Shown in pieces: positions 1 through 33,379 of a stretch of 64,000 bases of DNA (within the stretch, counting starts at the first letter, position 1; each line of letters begins with the position of its first letter). Under the pieces are notes generated by a model. It made no database searches, was not told the origin of the DNA, and saw nothing but the letters and a program-made list of their open reading frames with translations. Source of the DNA: Anseranas semipalmata (Eukaryota; Chordata; Aves; Anseriformes; Anseranatidae). The stretch lies in assembly GCA_013399115.1 (NCBI GenBank), contig VXAA01002999.1, positions 508,250-572,249 of the forward strand. Reading direction: 5' to 3'. A program made the translations under genes and the position numbers.

Positions 1-334
1 TAGCTGCTCAAAGACTTACATGCACGCTATCTAGCTTTTGCAAGATTTTAAACAGCGTTTGCCCATGTTGGGCAAAGGGCCCCCGTTCTTTTTTTTCTCC
101 CCTTAGGGCCACAGTGCTAACATTTTATCCTTGCTTTGTGTGGGGGTCTGTTCCACAGCAGTTGAGTCTGTGCTAAGGTTTGCTGAGTATTCTTCAGAGA
201 GCTTCAGATAACTAAATTATATCTTAAGCTGATTTTTCAGTGTGTTGCAGGCTCGGACTCCCCTGTTCGGTTCTACGTGGCTGCCTCAGCGCGGGTCAGG
301 TCACGGGCTCTCAAAGCACCACACAACGCCGTTA
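1..334. other. Region downstream of POLR3K, no feature seen
   Basis: This stretch lies beyond the predicted cleavage site of POLR3K. It is moderately AT-rich and includes a short pyrimidine run near 90-105. I see no coding exon, repeat family or RNA gene. Short open frames that start near 240 run into the antisense of the POLR3K 3' end and are not credible. Confidence 0.5.
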
Positions 335-446
335 CTTCCACCCACAGACACCTTTATTGCGGGGGCAGCCGCCGGCAGCCCGGCCCTGGCGCGGCGGGCG
401 AGGGGCCCATGGCGCAGCCCCTCAGGGCCGGGGCAGCGGCGGGGGC
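335..446 (-). other. POLR3K: POLR3K 3'UTR with poly(A) signal
   Basis: The minus strand downstream of the POLR3K stop (447-449) carries a canonical AATAAA at 358-353, seen as TTTATT on the plus strand. Cleavage would be expected some 15-25 bases further on, near 335. The UTR is therefore only about 110 bases, fitting a short housekeeping mRNA. The exact cleavage position is inferred. Confidence 0.75.
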
Positions 447-574
447 TCAGTCCCTCCAGCGGTGCCCGCACTGCGCGTTGCAGCACTTGTAGAAGGTGGT
501 CATGGGCTCGTCGGCCGAGCGCGTCTGGATCTGCATGAAGTAGGCGCGGGGGTGCTCGCACTTGGGGCACGGCT
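447..574 (-). CDS. POLR3K: RNA polymerase III subunit RPC10 (POLR3K), last coding exon
   Basis: This exon encodes the C-terminal zinc ribbon of the small Pol III subunit RPC10/C11, which supports RNA cleavage, termination and re-initiation in nuclear RNA polymerase III. The minus-strand frame reads EPCPKCEHPRAYFMQ, then QTRSADEPMTTFYKC, then CNAQCGHRWRD and a stop at 449-447. It shows the CxxC and CxxxxC zinc ligands and the acidic RSADEP hairpin shared with TFIIS. An acceptor (CCCGCAG) precedes it at 575, and the first codon is split G|AG. The family protein is about 108 residues in vertebrates; about 42 are seen here, and the N-terminal ribbon must lie in the N run starting at 609. The gene is head to head with SNRNP25. 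The identification rests on near-identity of this exon to the vertebrate family as I recall it. Confidence 0.96.
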
Positions 575-608
575 CTGCGGGGCGAGGCGCGCGGTGCCGT
601 GAGGTGAG

Positions 609-1223
609 GTGAGGCGAGCCCCCCCCCNNNNNNNNNNNNNNNNNNNNNNNNNNNNNNNNNNNNNNNNNNNNNNNNNNNNNNNNNNNNNNNNNNNNNNNNN
701 NNNNNNNNNNNNNNNNNNNNNNNNNNNNNNNNNNNNNNNNNNNNNNNNNNNNNNNNNNNNNNNNNNNNNNNNNNNNNNNNNNNNNNNNNNNNNNNNNNNN
801 NNNNNNNNNNNNNNNNNNNNNNNNNNNNNNNNNNNNNNNNNNNNNNNNNNNNNNNNNNNNNNNNNNNNNNNNNNNNNNNNNNNNNNNNNNNNNNNNNNNN
901 NNNNNNNNNNNNNNNNNNNNNNNNNNNNNNNNNNNNNNNNNNNNNNNNNNNNNNNNNNNNNNNNNNNNNNNNNNNNNNNNNNNNNNNNNNNNNNNNNNNN
1001 NNNNNNNNNNNNNNNNNNNNNNNNNNNNNNNNNNNNNNNNNNNNNNNNNNNNNNNNNNNNNNNNNNNNNNNNNNNNNNNNNNNNNNNNNNNNNNNNNNNN
1101 NNNNNNNNNNNNNNNNNNNNNNNNNNNNNNNNNNNNNNNNNNNNNNNNNNNNNNNNNNNNNNNNNNNNNNNNNNNNNNNNNNNNNNNNNNNNNNNNNNNN
1201 NNNNNNNNNNNNNNNNNNNNNNN
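609..1223. other. Assembly gap (N run) in the POLR3K-SNRNP25 CpG island
   Basis: A run of N interrupts very GC-rich sequence: a C run and GGCGAGC-type sequence on the left, G-rich sequence on the right. It must contain the upstream exons of POLR3K (minus) and SNRNP25 (plus) and their shared promoter, because both genes are read outward from it with their first exons missing. The run length may be a placeholder rather than the true size. Confidence 0.95.
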
Positions 1224-1318
1224 GGCCGGAGCAGGGAGCGGGGGGATGTGTGTGAGGGGGGGTGCGTCGGGGCGCTGGGTTAGGGGCCCGGGGCGCTGAC
1301 GGGGCTCTCCCCCCGCAG

Positions 1319-2961
1319 CCGTGGTGGTGGTGCAGAACGCTTCCGTGCTGGAGCTGAAGAAGGCGCTGCGGCGGCACGTCCAGCTGCGGCAGGCGCGGCA
1401 GGGCGGCGTCCAGCACCTCAGCTGGTGAGAGGGGCCCCGGGGCTGCAGCCGAGGGGCTCGGGCTGCTCCCACCCTGTCTCGGTCGCTTCTGTGGCCGACA
1501 GCTCCTCCTGGAGCTCCCACTGAGTGTTTCCCCCCTTAGGAAGTACATATGGAGGACATACCACTTAACCTACGCTGGAGAGAAACTGGCAGATGACAGA
1601 AAGAAGCTGAGAGAGTAAGTAAGCGAGTGTCTTCTGGCATCTGTGGGGCCTGGAGAAGCCTAGCTAGAGTCACGCTGTGCTCACAGCATGTGCACAGGGA
1701 GGGAATAACTTGGACCTGTGTGCCTGGCTCAGCTAGGTTCTCTGAAATTGATTGCAGGGTGGGACCAGCACTTCACCCAGGTGGGACACATCTTGCCCTG
1801 ACAGAGGCCAGCTGCATGACAGGAAGGCCTCGGGTAGTTCCTCAGCCCCAGCCTTTCTGTGCTGAGTGTTTGTCTAATTCAGATGACAGCGAGGCAGTCA
1901 AACACACTGCCCCTTGCCCATCCACACCAAACTCCTGCAGAATAGTTTATGCTTACTAAGTTCACACCTGAGATATTCTGCAGAGACAAGATTAGTGAGA
2001 GAAAGCGTGAATGAGAAGTGAGTAGAACACAGAAGGCAAGGGGTGGTGTCGTGCACACGAAGCACATCAGTTCAGCTCCAGGAGAACTGGCAGCACGTGG
2101 GGAGCAGCTACTCCGCACAGCATGGGCACAGGCCCCATGATGTGGTAGAGGGGATCAAAGGTGTTCTGAGGGAGGAAATCAGATGGAGTGTTTGGAGTCA
2201 CAGAATGGGGTGAGGAATAGCGGGGACCTCTGGAGATCATCTTGTCCAACCCTCTGCTCAAGCATGGTCAGCTAGAGCAGGTTGCTTGGTGCTGCATCCA
2301 GCTGGGTTCTGAGTACCTCCAAGAGCAGAGACTCCACAGCCTCTCTGGGTAACCTGTGCCAGTGCTCGGTCTCCCTCACAGAGCTTGGCAGAGCTGCTGA
2401 GGTAGAAGGGCATGGAGAAGGATGAAAGAATGGCAAGCCTGCTCAGCCACGCATCAGAGACAATCCTAGTAACAACGCTGACAAACCACTCCCATGTTTC
2501 CATGCCCATTCTCAGGGCAAGAAGACAGGAGGTACTTGTGTGTGCTCTAGCTGCTGCACGCAGCAGTGCTGGGTATGTCAGCCCTCATGCACACCAGCAA
2601 GAAAAGCTTGTCTGAAGTATTACAAACTTAGCAGGAATAAGGAGAATCCCTAGAAAGACAGCCCTACCTAATCAAAGCTGTCCTTGAAAGACTGAGCCAT
2701 GGGTGATAGATGTTGTGTTTGAGAAGGTGTTGCAGTTAAAAAGGCAGATCATCAGATCCTGTTCTGCCTACACAGGTGAGAATTTTAACCTGTCCTGCAG
2801 TAGAACACATTAGGAGTCCATCTGCCCCAGGGAAAAGGAGGCTGTAGGATTTCAAAGTTTGTGGTTTCTGGAGAACTGGCATGTAACAGCACAACTCTCC
2901 GTTCAGGTATGGCATCAGAAACCGGGATGAGGTCAGCTTCATAAAGAAACTTCGAAAGTAA
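1319..2961 (+). CDS. SNRNP25: U11/U12 snRNP 25 kDa protein (SNRNP25), last three coding exons
   Basis: SNRNP25 is a ubiquitin-like-fold protein of the U11/U12 di-snRNP, which recognises minor-class (U12) introns. The visible coding exons are 1319-1424, 1540-1614 and 2907-2961. They join in phase through split codons TG|G (Trp) and GA|G (Glu). The product reads VVVVQNASVLELKKALRR, then GGVQHLSWKYIWRTYHLTY, AGEKLADDRKKLREYG and IRNRDEVSFIKKLRK, then TAA at 2959-2961. All flanking sites are GT-AG: donors GTGAGA at 1425 and GTAAGT at 1615, acceptors CCGCAG, CTTAG and TTCAG. About 77 C-terminal residues are seen of a family length near 132; the N-terminal part is in the N gap. The C-terminus is one residue shorter than the human protein as I recall it. 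The stop is followed 8 bases later by another strong donor. The gene converges on RHBDF1. Confidence 0.95.
2199..2400 (-). mobile_element. CR1 LINE fragment, 3' end
   Basis: The plus strand reads as the reverse complement of a CR1 3' end: AGTCACAGAATGGGG, then the GGGGACCTCTGGAGATCATC block with TTGTCCAACCC, then GACTCCACAGCCTCTCTGGG and CCTGTGCCAGTGCTC. The element is a 5'-truncated copy of about 200 bp on the minus strand, inside the last coding intron of SNRNP25. It is diverged and inactive. Confidence 0.85.
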
Positions 2962-2975
2962 CCTGTCAGGTAAGT
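2962..2975 (+). other. SNRNP25: Splice donor just after the SNRNP25 stop codon
   Basis: Eight bases after TAA (2959-2961) comes CAG|GTAAGT, with the exon ending at 2969 and the intron starting at 2970. The matching acceptor is probably TTTAACAG at 4319, which would put an intron of about 1.35 kb in the 3'UTR. The stop is far less than 50 bases from the junction, so nonsense-mediated decay would not be expected. Confidence 0.75.
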
Positions 2976-4319
2976 CCTGAATATCCGTTACAAGCTACCA
3001 GTTCCTCAGCTTTGTCTTCCCAGGGCCTTAGCATTCAGACTTAGAGCAGCTCGTGGTGCTGCTCTCCAGTGTATAGCAGGAGCATTCCTGAACATCCATG
3101 TCTACATTAGGCTCGCACCCTGGCTCTCGTCCATTTCCACATTCTGGTTGTGTCGCTTGTGTTTCTCTCAGGTCAGGGAATGATGATTCAGCTACTTCAG
3201 TTAACAAACCACATCAGGAGCAGCAATACCTTAGTGCTAGCAGTGGTGCATCTCTAGCCCTTCTTTACATTTTAGACTTTGAATCTGCTCCCACAATGTC
3301 TTAAGACTCATGAAATGCAGTGTTCCTTTGTTTGCCCTTATGATTGCTTCTGGGACCTTGCGTTCTTTTAGACTTCACGAATCTCTGGAAATCACTGTCA
3401 GGAAGGTGGCAGGTTGCTAACTAATGCCTAGGAAGATGTGGTCTCTGTGCTACAGGTGATTGCCACCACCCAGTTCATTTGATCCTCCTGTGTGTCTCAT
3501 TATACCCAAGTGGCTGTTCTTCCACCCTGCTCCTAACACTCCTGTTCCATTCAGAGCACCTGCAGTTAACAGAACTGTCTCATGGCTGTACATAAACACA
3601 AACAATGTTGCTGCTGTTCCACAGTGGGTGTATTCTGAGCCATCTTTCTCAATTACTGCAAGCTGTAAGGAGTTAGCAAAAGACACCTCTGCTTATGTAC
3701 CTTGTAGCTTTTGTTTCTCAATTTCTCCATTTTCTGGTTTATGGAAACATGGAGTTCAGTCGATTTGTTGTTCTCAGAAGGCAGGATACACCACTAGACA
3801 ACTTTTGGTCATGGTATTTTTGTGCAGTTGATGCATTTAAGAACACTTCCAGCAGAGGAAGCACTAGTAGCATATACATTTACCTGTATGTAGCCCAAGT
3901 AGACATCTTAATTTTGGTATCATGCTGCAGTGATGCACACAAACACAAGGTGTGGACAAGACTCCCAAGCTTAGTAAATTTAAAATTGTCTGTTTCCCCT
4001 CAACACCTAAAAACACAGTCACTGAAGAGCACTGGTAATTATGATTTTTCCAAACACGTTTTTGTTTTGTGGCTCCAGTTAGCTGGGTTAGAAACTGTCA
4101 CTTTGTGACCACAGTAGCTTTTTTCCTCTTTCAATGCTACCACATCTGTGGCATCCAGTGTAGTAAATGTGTGCCATGACAGAAGAGCTCTGTCTACCGC
4201 ATGGTGCCCATGCCCAGCAGTCACCTATAGCAGTGGCTGATCCTTCTGGTACTGTGGATGTAAGAGAGCCCAGCATGCAGTTATTACTGCCACTTCCAAA
4301 TATTTTCTTTCTTTAACAG

Positions 4320-4525
4320 ACAGAGTGGAGAATCCAGCCCTACCAAGACCAGACAATGGGATCCAGCACTCTCCTAGAAGAAGAGGTTGTAACATTTCAC
4401 AGAGAAGCAAACTCCAGTTGAATAGAACATTCTTACATGTTTTTACAGGTGCTGTTTGAAATGTGTCCCTCTGAGCTGTATGCTGAATGCACTTTCTGTG
4501 ATTAAAGAGACTCTCTAGTTTTCTG
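4320..4525 (+). other. SNRNP25: Probable SNRNP25 3'UTR exon with poly(A) signal
   Basis: A polypyrimidine tract and TTTAACAG end at 4319. A variant poly(A) signal ATTAAA follows at 4501-4506, so cleavage is expected near 4520-4530. No long conserved open frame is seen. I read it as the last, wholly non-coding SNRNP25 exon joined to the donor at 2970. It could instead be unused, with the mRNA ending in the preceding intron. Confidence 0.6.
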
Positions 4526-4674
4526 AAGCTTTTAAAACCCTTATTTCCGGCTCCAAATCTGTGTCTTGGCTAGTTTCGGTACTAGAAAAGCATTGATCCT
4601 ATGGGTGCATGAAACAGTATTGGTGAGATAAAGTAACAAACATAGCCACAGACTATGCAAAACAATTAACAGTA

Positions 4675-4996
4675 GCTAAAACGCTACCTTTCCATTTAAT
4701 CACCACCTTAGCAGTAGTAAATAACTCTGGTTAAAAATGTAGTATTGAAACTAGTGTAATAAAAATAATGGCAGCAGAAAAGGTTCAATACAATTGAACA
4801 AGGCACAAACGTTCTGTTCAGAGTCTTCTGAGATAAGGCAAAACATGCCTGCCGAGTGCTAAAGAGACAGTTTAAATTAACCACGGGCAGGGTTAGAAGT
4901 GTCATTGGATTAGAAGCTTTGTCCATATGGAACTAGCACAGCAAATGCAAAGACAGTCCATCTCCAGTGCCTGCTCGAGAAGCCAGTCTTTGCCTT
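4675..4996 (-). other. RHBDF1: RHBDF1 3'UTR and poly(A) signal
   Basis: Downstream of the RHBDF1 stop on the minus strand there is no AATAAA, but a variant ATTAAA lies at 4700-4695. This gives a 3'UTR of roughly 310-320 bases ending near 4675-4680. It faces the SNRNP25 3' end with only about 150 bases between the predicted cleavage sites. The cleavage point is inferred. Confidence 0.6.
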
Positions 4997-27399
<22,403 letters not shown>

Positions 27400-27421
27400 T
27401 GTCCCACGTTTGTCTTCAAGC
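27400..27421 (-). other. RHBDF1: 5'UTR part of RHBDF1 exon 2
   Basis: An acceptor (TCTCCTAG) ends at 27422 on the minus strand, leaving 22 bases of leader before the ATG at 27399-27397. The start context is GGGACAATGTCGG, with A at -3. At least one non-coding first exon must lie upstream, that is at higher coordinates. Confidence 0.85.
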
Positions 27422-30400
27422 CTAGGAGAGGGGAGAAATCGCATTTGGGAAGGGGCCGAGCGGACTGCCTTCTGCAGGCTGTGATTTACAGGACGCGAGC
27501 CCCACGCTGGACAACTCGCCACCGCCTGGCGAGGGTTCCCAAGTCCCAGCTTGTGTCAGCCCTGGTCAGCCAGGAGCACACGGCGTGTTTCTGTGGCCCG
27601 CGGGACCTCAAGCCAGGTGCCAGAGGTCACAGACACAAATTTTAGTCACTTCCCATTAAGATTTTCTGAGACTACTGTGAAATCCAGATTCCAGTCATGA
27701 ATTAAATCATAATTAGATCTGGATCCAGTCCAAGCAGCTAAGTGACTGCAGTCCGAAAAGCCACTGACCTCCCTCTAAAAACAGCCTGTGACTCACACAG
27801 GCTCCCTTGCCCCCCCGAAGCCAAGCACCGCAATTCCCTTACTAACTACTATTTAGTAATTAGCAAGTGGCCATTTACAACTGCTGTTTCTAATCTCCTT
27901 TAAATGTAATCATTTTCCAGAAACACAACATAGCGCCCAGAGTAAAGCCAGTACAGCATGAACATTGGAGAACTGGCATTAATTCTGAACTAAGAGCGGT
28001 TTTCATAATACTGTATATAAAAATAATTTTTTTCATAAATACTGTAATGATACAGTATTTAAATCAAAACCACTGTGTTACAGAAACACCGCAGTAACCA
28101 GAGTGCCTCCCTGTCATCTTGCCCACTCTGCCACATCTCGGCTTGCTCCGGCTGTTCAGGCTGCACGCAGTGAGACGGGGACCGTGCAACTTCCTCAGGC
28201 TGTGAGAGTACCTGCTTCGCTGCCCACGCTAAAAGAAACAGGTAGGAAAACTGATATCACTGGAGGGGGATCAGATCACAGACCTCCCCAGACACCTTCC
28301 AACCCAAGCTATTCTACAAGCCCATATCACTTCCTAGCACAGGCGCGATCGCAAGCTAGCAGTGGGAAGCACATGTGCCGAGTGGGACAACGGATCCGAT
28401 TCCCTCCCGGCTCCCTCCTTGTGTTGTCCTAGAGCACAGATCCCACAGGAGACAAAAATCAGAGTGCCAGCCTCTTCCCCTCCCCATGGTGAACAGATGG
28501 AGCAAGCATCCAGTTAACTTTGCAGGTACACGTGATTTGAAGGGGAGCAGAACAACGCTCTCTTTGGATTAAAGCTCAGCACTCTTACAGTGTTAATACA
28601 GACAATTTATTCTGAATGCAAGATGCAAGGCAGGAATTCTTCCTTGAGAGTTGGCCAAGCCCTGGGACAGGACCAGAGAGGCAGCGAGACCTCCATCCTT
28701 GGAGACATCCAGCACTCAGCTAAATGAGGCCCCGAGCAGCCTGAATTAGCCCCATGCTGTGCAGCAAATGAACCAGACAGCCTGCAAAGGTCCCTTCCAA
28801 GCTAAATTAGGCTCTGGTTCTCTGAAACAGACTGCCCGTCACGGCATTTCCACCACGCTCCCACGGCTCACCGCAACTGCGCTGGAAGGGGAGCCCCACA
28901 AATGGTGAGGCTTGCCATTGCAGAAGACACACGGCGGAGCAGGTCAACAAAAGGGAGCGGAGGGGGACATGGAGTGGGTTAGGAGACGAGAATCTCGTCT
29001 AAAAGGAGGTGAAGACCAGCTGCTAGCTCAGTCACTGGGCTGGCTGCCAGGAGCGCCGTGCTCAGCTGAGCTGGAACGATGGAAAGGGAGGATCCAGCTG
29101 TAGGTGGATGAAGGTTGGGTTTCAGCAAATACCGCAGGCCCCCGAAAGTCTGGGAATTCACAACCTAGCCTGTACAGACATACCCTTTGTACATGCACCA
29201 CCACCCCGTGCGCACAGATGCAGTGCCCCACAATAAAAGGTCACAATTCCTTACTGTCCTCTGTCCGTAGCTGCAGGGGTGCCTAAAAGCATCTGTCCCA
29301 ACTTCCTACAAGATGAGAACAGCGAGGGTATTAGGGGGGCTCCTGCCTGCTCGCGTTTACTTCTGAAGGGGATTTGCTGGTGCTCACACACACCCCTTGC
29401 CCAGGCACAATCTAATCTGTCACCTAAAGGAGCAAAACAGAAAGCAAATGCCTCAACACCAGGCAACAAAATCTGGCACAACACTCTCCTCATCTTCACC
29501 GGGGAGATCCACACCCTGAGGTCCTCCGTGCTGTGCAGGACCCCACAGGGACAGCAGGGAAAGCTTGAGAAAAACCTGACCCTTAGCAAAAGCAAAGCGT
29601 GAGCCAGAGATGCTCAAACACACCCTGCTTCAAGGGTTAATGCTGCATGGTCTAAAGGGTAAATCCACCACGAGACAGCTTTCAGTCTTGCACATAAAAT
29701 GGGCAAACTTGGCTTCATGGCGAGGTCAGGAAGCAAAGCAGATTTCTCACACCTGGAAAACTCCCCTGGTGCAAAGCAGAGAGCTCCAGCTTTACCCCAC
29801 GAGGGCCAAAACACCAGGTCTTCCTGAGGTGATGTAGTAAGAGACCGGCCAAGGGGGACAGAGCTGCCACTCTGGCGTGACCAAACAACTTATTTCACAC
29901 ACGCCTCTCGTGACATGTCTCAAGAGCTTCCTTTCTGCACCTTCAAGGGCAAACTCAGAGCCTCTGAACTAGCAACTGTTCGTTTTTCAGCAGCTCTTCA
30001 ATTAGCAGACATCACTTGGCTTCCCTCCTGTCCACCTCCAGAGCTGCCTTTGTGAGCAGGTGTTTTGGGCAAAAAGCACACAAATGGGTAAGATTTACAG
30101 CTTTACCAATGGCGAGGCCAAGCCAGGAAGGCAGTAAGTGGATCGTTCCTGCCTCGCACAGGGGCTGCTGCAACGATGCTGGGCTGGGGAGACTCGAGGG
30201 CACAGGCCTCCGGGAGGGTTACTGCAGAGGTTCCAGGGGACAGCGGAGCAAGTCACGCACCGCATCCAGCCGGATTGCCACGGAGCGCGCCCGGCAGCGC
30301 AGAGGCTGTTTGCGGTACCGCCGCCGGGCCACAGATCTTCCCTTTCCCTGGGGAAAAAGGCCTTTGGTCTCAGCCGATGGGCTCCAAATGTCTGCATCCT

Positions 30401-32169
30401 CCATCAGGGACGCCAGCCCCAGCACGGGGTCAGAGCCCCGCGGCTCTGCTGGTGCCTGCGGCAGCTCAGAGCAATCCTTTGCCCAGCGGCAGCAGGGCAG
30501 CCGGCCCGCTCTGTGCCAGGCCACCCCTCAGCCGCGCTGGCCTTTGCCAGGGGTCCTGCCCCGACCCTGGGGACCGGCCCAAGGGCACAGCACCGACGGG
30601 GCACTGACAGACAACTCCCACACAACAGGCACTTCGATTTAAGTTGAACCCGGCGAGCGACTTTCTGATGGAACTTGTTTTTAGTCCCCCCCTCCTAACC
30701 TGCCACAGCAGGGACGTGCCAGTATCCATCGCTGGCTTCGCCCCGAGCCCCAGAGACGAGCGCTGGGACCTCCAGCAGCGTGCACACACCGCGTGCAAAG
30801 AAGAGGCCAGAGCATGCACATGCAGGTGGTCAAGCCTGTGGCCTTACTGTTATCCCCAAAGTCAACTCACCTTTGTGCTTTAGGCAAGGAAAATATTTCA
30901 AGATGAGACTCATGTAGCTGGCAGAGGCAATGGACTGCTTTCTCTCAAACACCAGAACTTAAAGAGCTGTTTATAGCCTTCCTGACAAGGCTGGGGACCC
31001 TACTTCAGTATTTTCTTTACCTGAAGGGTTTTAATCTACATCTCCCCACAGGGCACAGCAATCAGAAATCAAGATCTTCAAAAGCATATAATGCATGAAC
31101 GCTTTACTAAAAAAAAAATAAAGCCTGGTGTTACAGAAAACAGTATCCTGCCTTAAACAAAAAGTAAAACGGGCTTCTGCCATGTAAATGTATGTCAAGT
31201 CTCCCATGTTCTTGGAAAAAACGCAAAGCATCAAAATGCATATATGATAATTGTGCAAGTACATGTAATATCTAAAAACCAGGTGAGTTTTAAGGGTGAT
31301 TGCAAACAGAGTACTTACCTGCGGAGCAAATTCTTCCAACAGTTTGACCCTTATTACTTACCAAAGCACCAATTTCCCGGTATAAGAGTGCAGTTTAGGC
31401 AGAGCTGTTCGGCATTCCCAATTGCACATGTACATTTGGACTGGCCAAGAACAAACCTTACAAGCACATGAGATGCAATTTGCAGTGCTTGCCCCAGCAG
31501 GGCCTGACTCTGCATGCTGTGAACACAGGGCCACAGCACAGGTCGACCAGCTGCCTTGAAACAGGCAGGAAAGGGACGGGAGTACGGACATGAGGCAGGT
31601 CTCCAGGGGGTTAAAGGTGTGACTGAATGTGGATCCAGCTGCATACACAGCACTGCCGGATGCCTGAACATCTCTGCAGTGCAAGGAACACCCGTTATTA
31701 CACCTGGTGCTCACTCCAAGTGCTGCAGTTACTAATCTGTGTCTCAGCACTGCACTAGAAGCACGTTCTGAGTTTCACACTAACCCCCTGATTATCGTTA
31801 AGGGGTTAGTGTTTCAGGATACAGCATCATGCATTTGTTCTGGCCTGGAGGCTTTGTCTCAGAGTTGACTGCATTGACACATAATTCATTTGAATGGTGA
31901 CATATCCGCAAACAATCCCAATTTCTCCGTACTGTCCCAATCAGTGTTTTCAAGAGGCCACCGACGGCAGCAGAATAGGAACATACACAGCACAGCCATG
32001 CAAGGTCAGGCCAAGCATCTGCCTAAATCCGGTATCTCATTACCAACAGAGGATGCCTGGCAATCAGTACGGGATCACTTGACAGCCGTATCTCCCAGGA
32101 CAGTCACTGCGTGTGCTATGAATAACTTGGGAACGTCTTGTGCCAGAGATGTCTGTGCATTTAATGGTT
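27422..32169 (-). other. RHBDF1: Probable RHBDF1 5' intron, proximal part; GC-rich patch at 30.2-30.6 kb
   Basis: If the first exon lies at the CpG island near 43 kb, this is intronic. The stretch 30200-30620 is rich in CpG and could be a secondary promoter. A perfect donor consensus CAG|GTAAGT on the minus strand occurs at 31319/31318, preceded by a short upstream ATG at 31339. No coding exon is recognised. Confidence 0.4.
31777..31812. repeat. 11-bp inverted repeat with 14-nt spacer
   Basis: ACACTAACCCC (31777-31787) pairs exactly with GGGGTTAGTGT (31802-31812). Arms of this length with a variable spacer can arise by chance in tens of kilobases, so no function is assigned. Confidence 0.7.
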
Positions 32170-32455
32170 CTCTGTATCTATCCCCATATCCATCCAATGA
32201 TTTTTCTTCCAGAATTTATCCAACCCCCTTCTGAATCCATGCAGTCTTTTAGTATTCATACCTGCCCATGGCAAAGAGCTGAAACGCACGCTGTGTGACG
32301 AGCCATCCTCTTCAGCTTGGCTTTAAACCTGACACTGCCTGTGTTCACTCGATGTCTTACAGTTCTTGGGCTAGAAGAACGAACAGCTTTTCCCGGTCCC
32401 TCTTCTCCATGTCAGTCCTGGCTGTACACATCTCTTCCATGCTCTTCCTACCATC
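32170..32455 (-). mobile_element. Ancient CR1/L3-type LINE fragment
   Basis: The plus strand shows the reverse-complement pattern of old CR1-family 3' ends that are widespread in sauropsids: TTTATCCAACCCCCTTCTGA, CATGCAGTCTTTTAGTATTC, CATGGCAAAGAGCTGAAACG, CTGTGTGACGAGCC, GGCTTTAAACCTGACACTGC, TCTTCTCCATGTCAGTCCTG. It is strongly diverged, so the boundaries are approximate. Confidence 0.7.
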
Positions 32456-33210
32456 TTCTCTTCCCACAAACCCAGCAGGATCCCCATCCAGGAGAGAAGC
32501 ACGGGGGCCGTCTGAAGAGGCTGGGAAGAGGCAGAAGGGCCCTCTGCCTGCCTGGGCTCCTCCCTGCAGCGCTGGCACATTCCCAGTCCTGGTGCCACCG
32601 TCCTGGTGCCACTTGGTCAGCTCAGGCTGCTCCTTCAGCATCGCCAGACTGAGGAATCGGGCAGCACAAACCCAGCACAGAAGTTGAACGCACGGCATTT
32701 GCAAACCCAGCTGCGTGTAACAACTGTGGTAGCTTCACAAAGATGATTAATAAAGGCCGTTTCAATTTAAAAAATAAACAAAGAAAACCTTCATGGTGCA
32801 GATACTCTGCGAAAGTCATCTTCAAAAGCTCCATGCCAAAGCAAGGTCACAGTACCAGAATGAAAACTACATCCCTGTGCTGTGGCTCAGGCTAAGAAAG
32901 AGGAAGAGCACCTTAAATTCTGAAGTTGGCACAGGATCAAGAAAAGCTGCTTAGTGAATTCCACTGACCCACACAGAGAACGGAAAGCCTTGTGCAGAAA
33001 GGCCGGGTGTGCTCCTAAAACTGACAGGCATCCCAAATATATTCCGAGATCTGCACAAGCATTCCAAAGGCAGAGCATCCTTCCACTTCACCAGACAACT
33101 GAAGCTGCTCCCATAAAACCCTGTTGATTTTCTTCTTCTGAAATTTCCATTTTTACCAGCATTTCCTTTTAAAATAAAGCTGTTGTTTTCCCCCAAAACA
33201 TTCCAAATGC

Positions 33211-33245
33211 AAAAAAAAAAAAAAAAAAAACCAGGAAAAAAAAAA
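33211..33245 (+). repeat. Poly(A) tracts
   Basis: An A20 run (33211-33230) and an A10 run (33236-33245) are separated by CCAGG. Similar plus-strand A19 runs occur at 39156-39174 and 41160-41178, and a T16 run at 57619-57634. They are simple repeats. Avian CR1 elements do not end in poly(A), and I see no source element beside them. Confidence 0.9.
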
Positions 33246-33379
33246 GCCTTCATCCAACCCTACCACACAAACAAACATTGTGTGTTTTTTTCCCCCCCAA
33301 CACCACTGTGCTCCTCCCCATGTGCATGTTCTTACAGACATCCCCAGGAGGTAACAGACACTGGGGCTATTCCACTGCG

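Noticed and set aside
301..1548. Minus-strand open frame of 415 codons
   Set aside because: Most of it is translated Ns, and the rest is out of frame with POLR3K and antisense to SNRNP25. It is an artefact of the gap and GC-rich sequence.
31281..31339. N-terminal extension of RHBDF1 from the ATG at 31339 through the donor at 31319
   Set aside because: Splicing to the acceptor at 27422 would place a stop codon (TGA) immediately after the junction, so it cannot extend the iRhom1 frame. At most it is an upstream ORF.
31777..31812. 11-bp inverted repeat as a hairpin element
   Set aside because: Allowing variable spacers, repeats of this size are expected about once by chance in a window this long.
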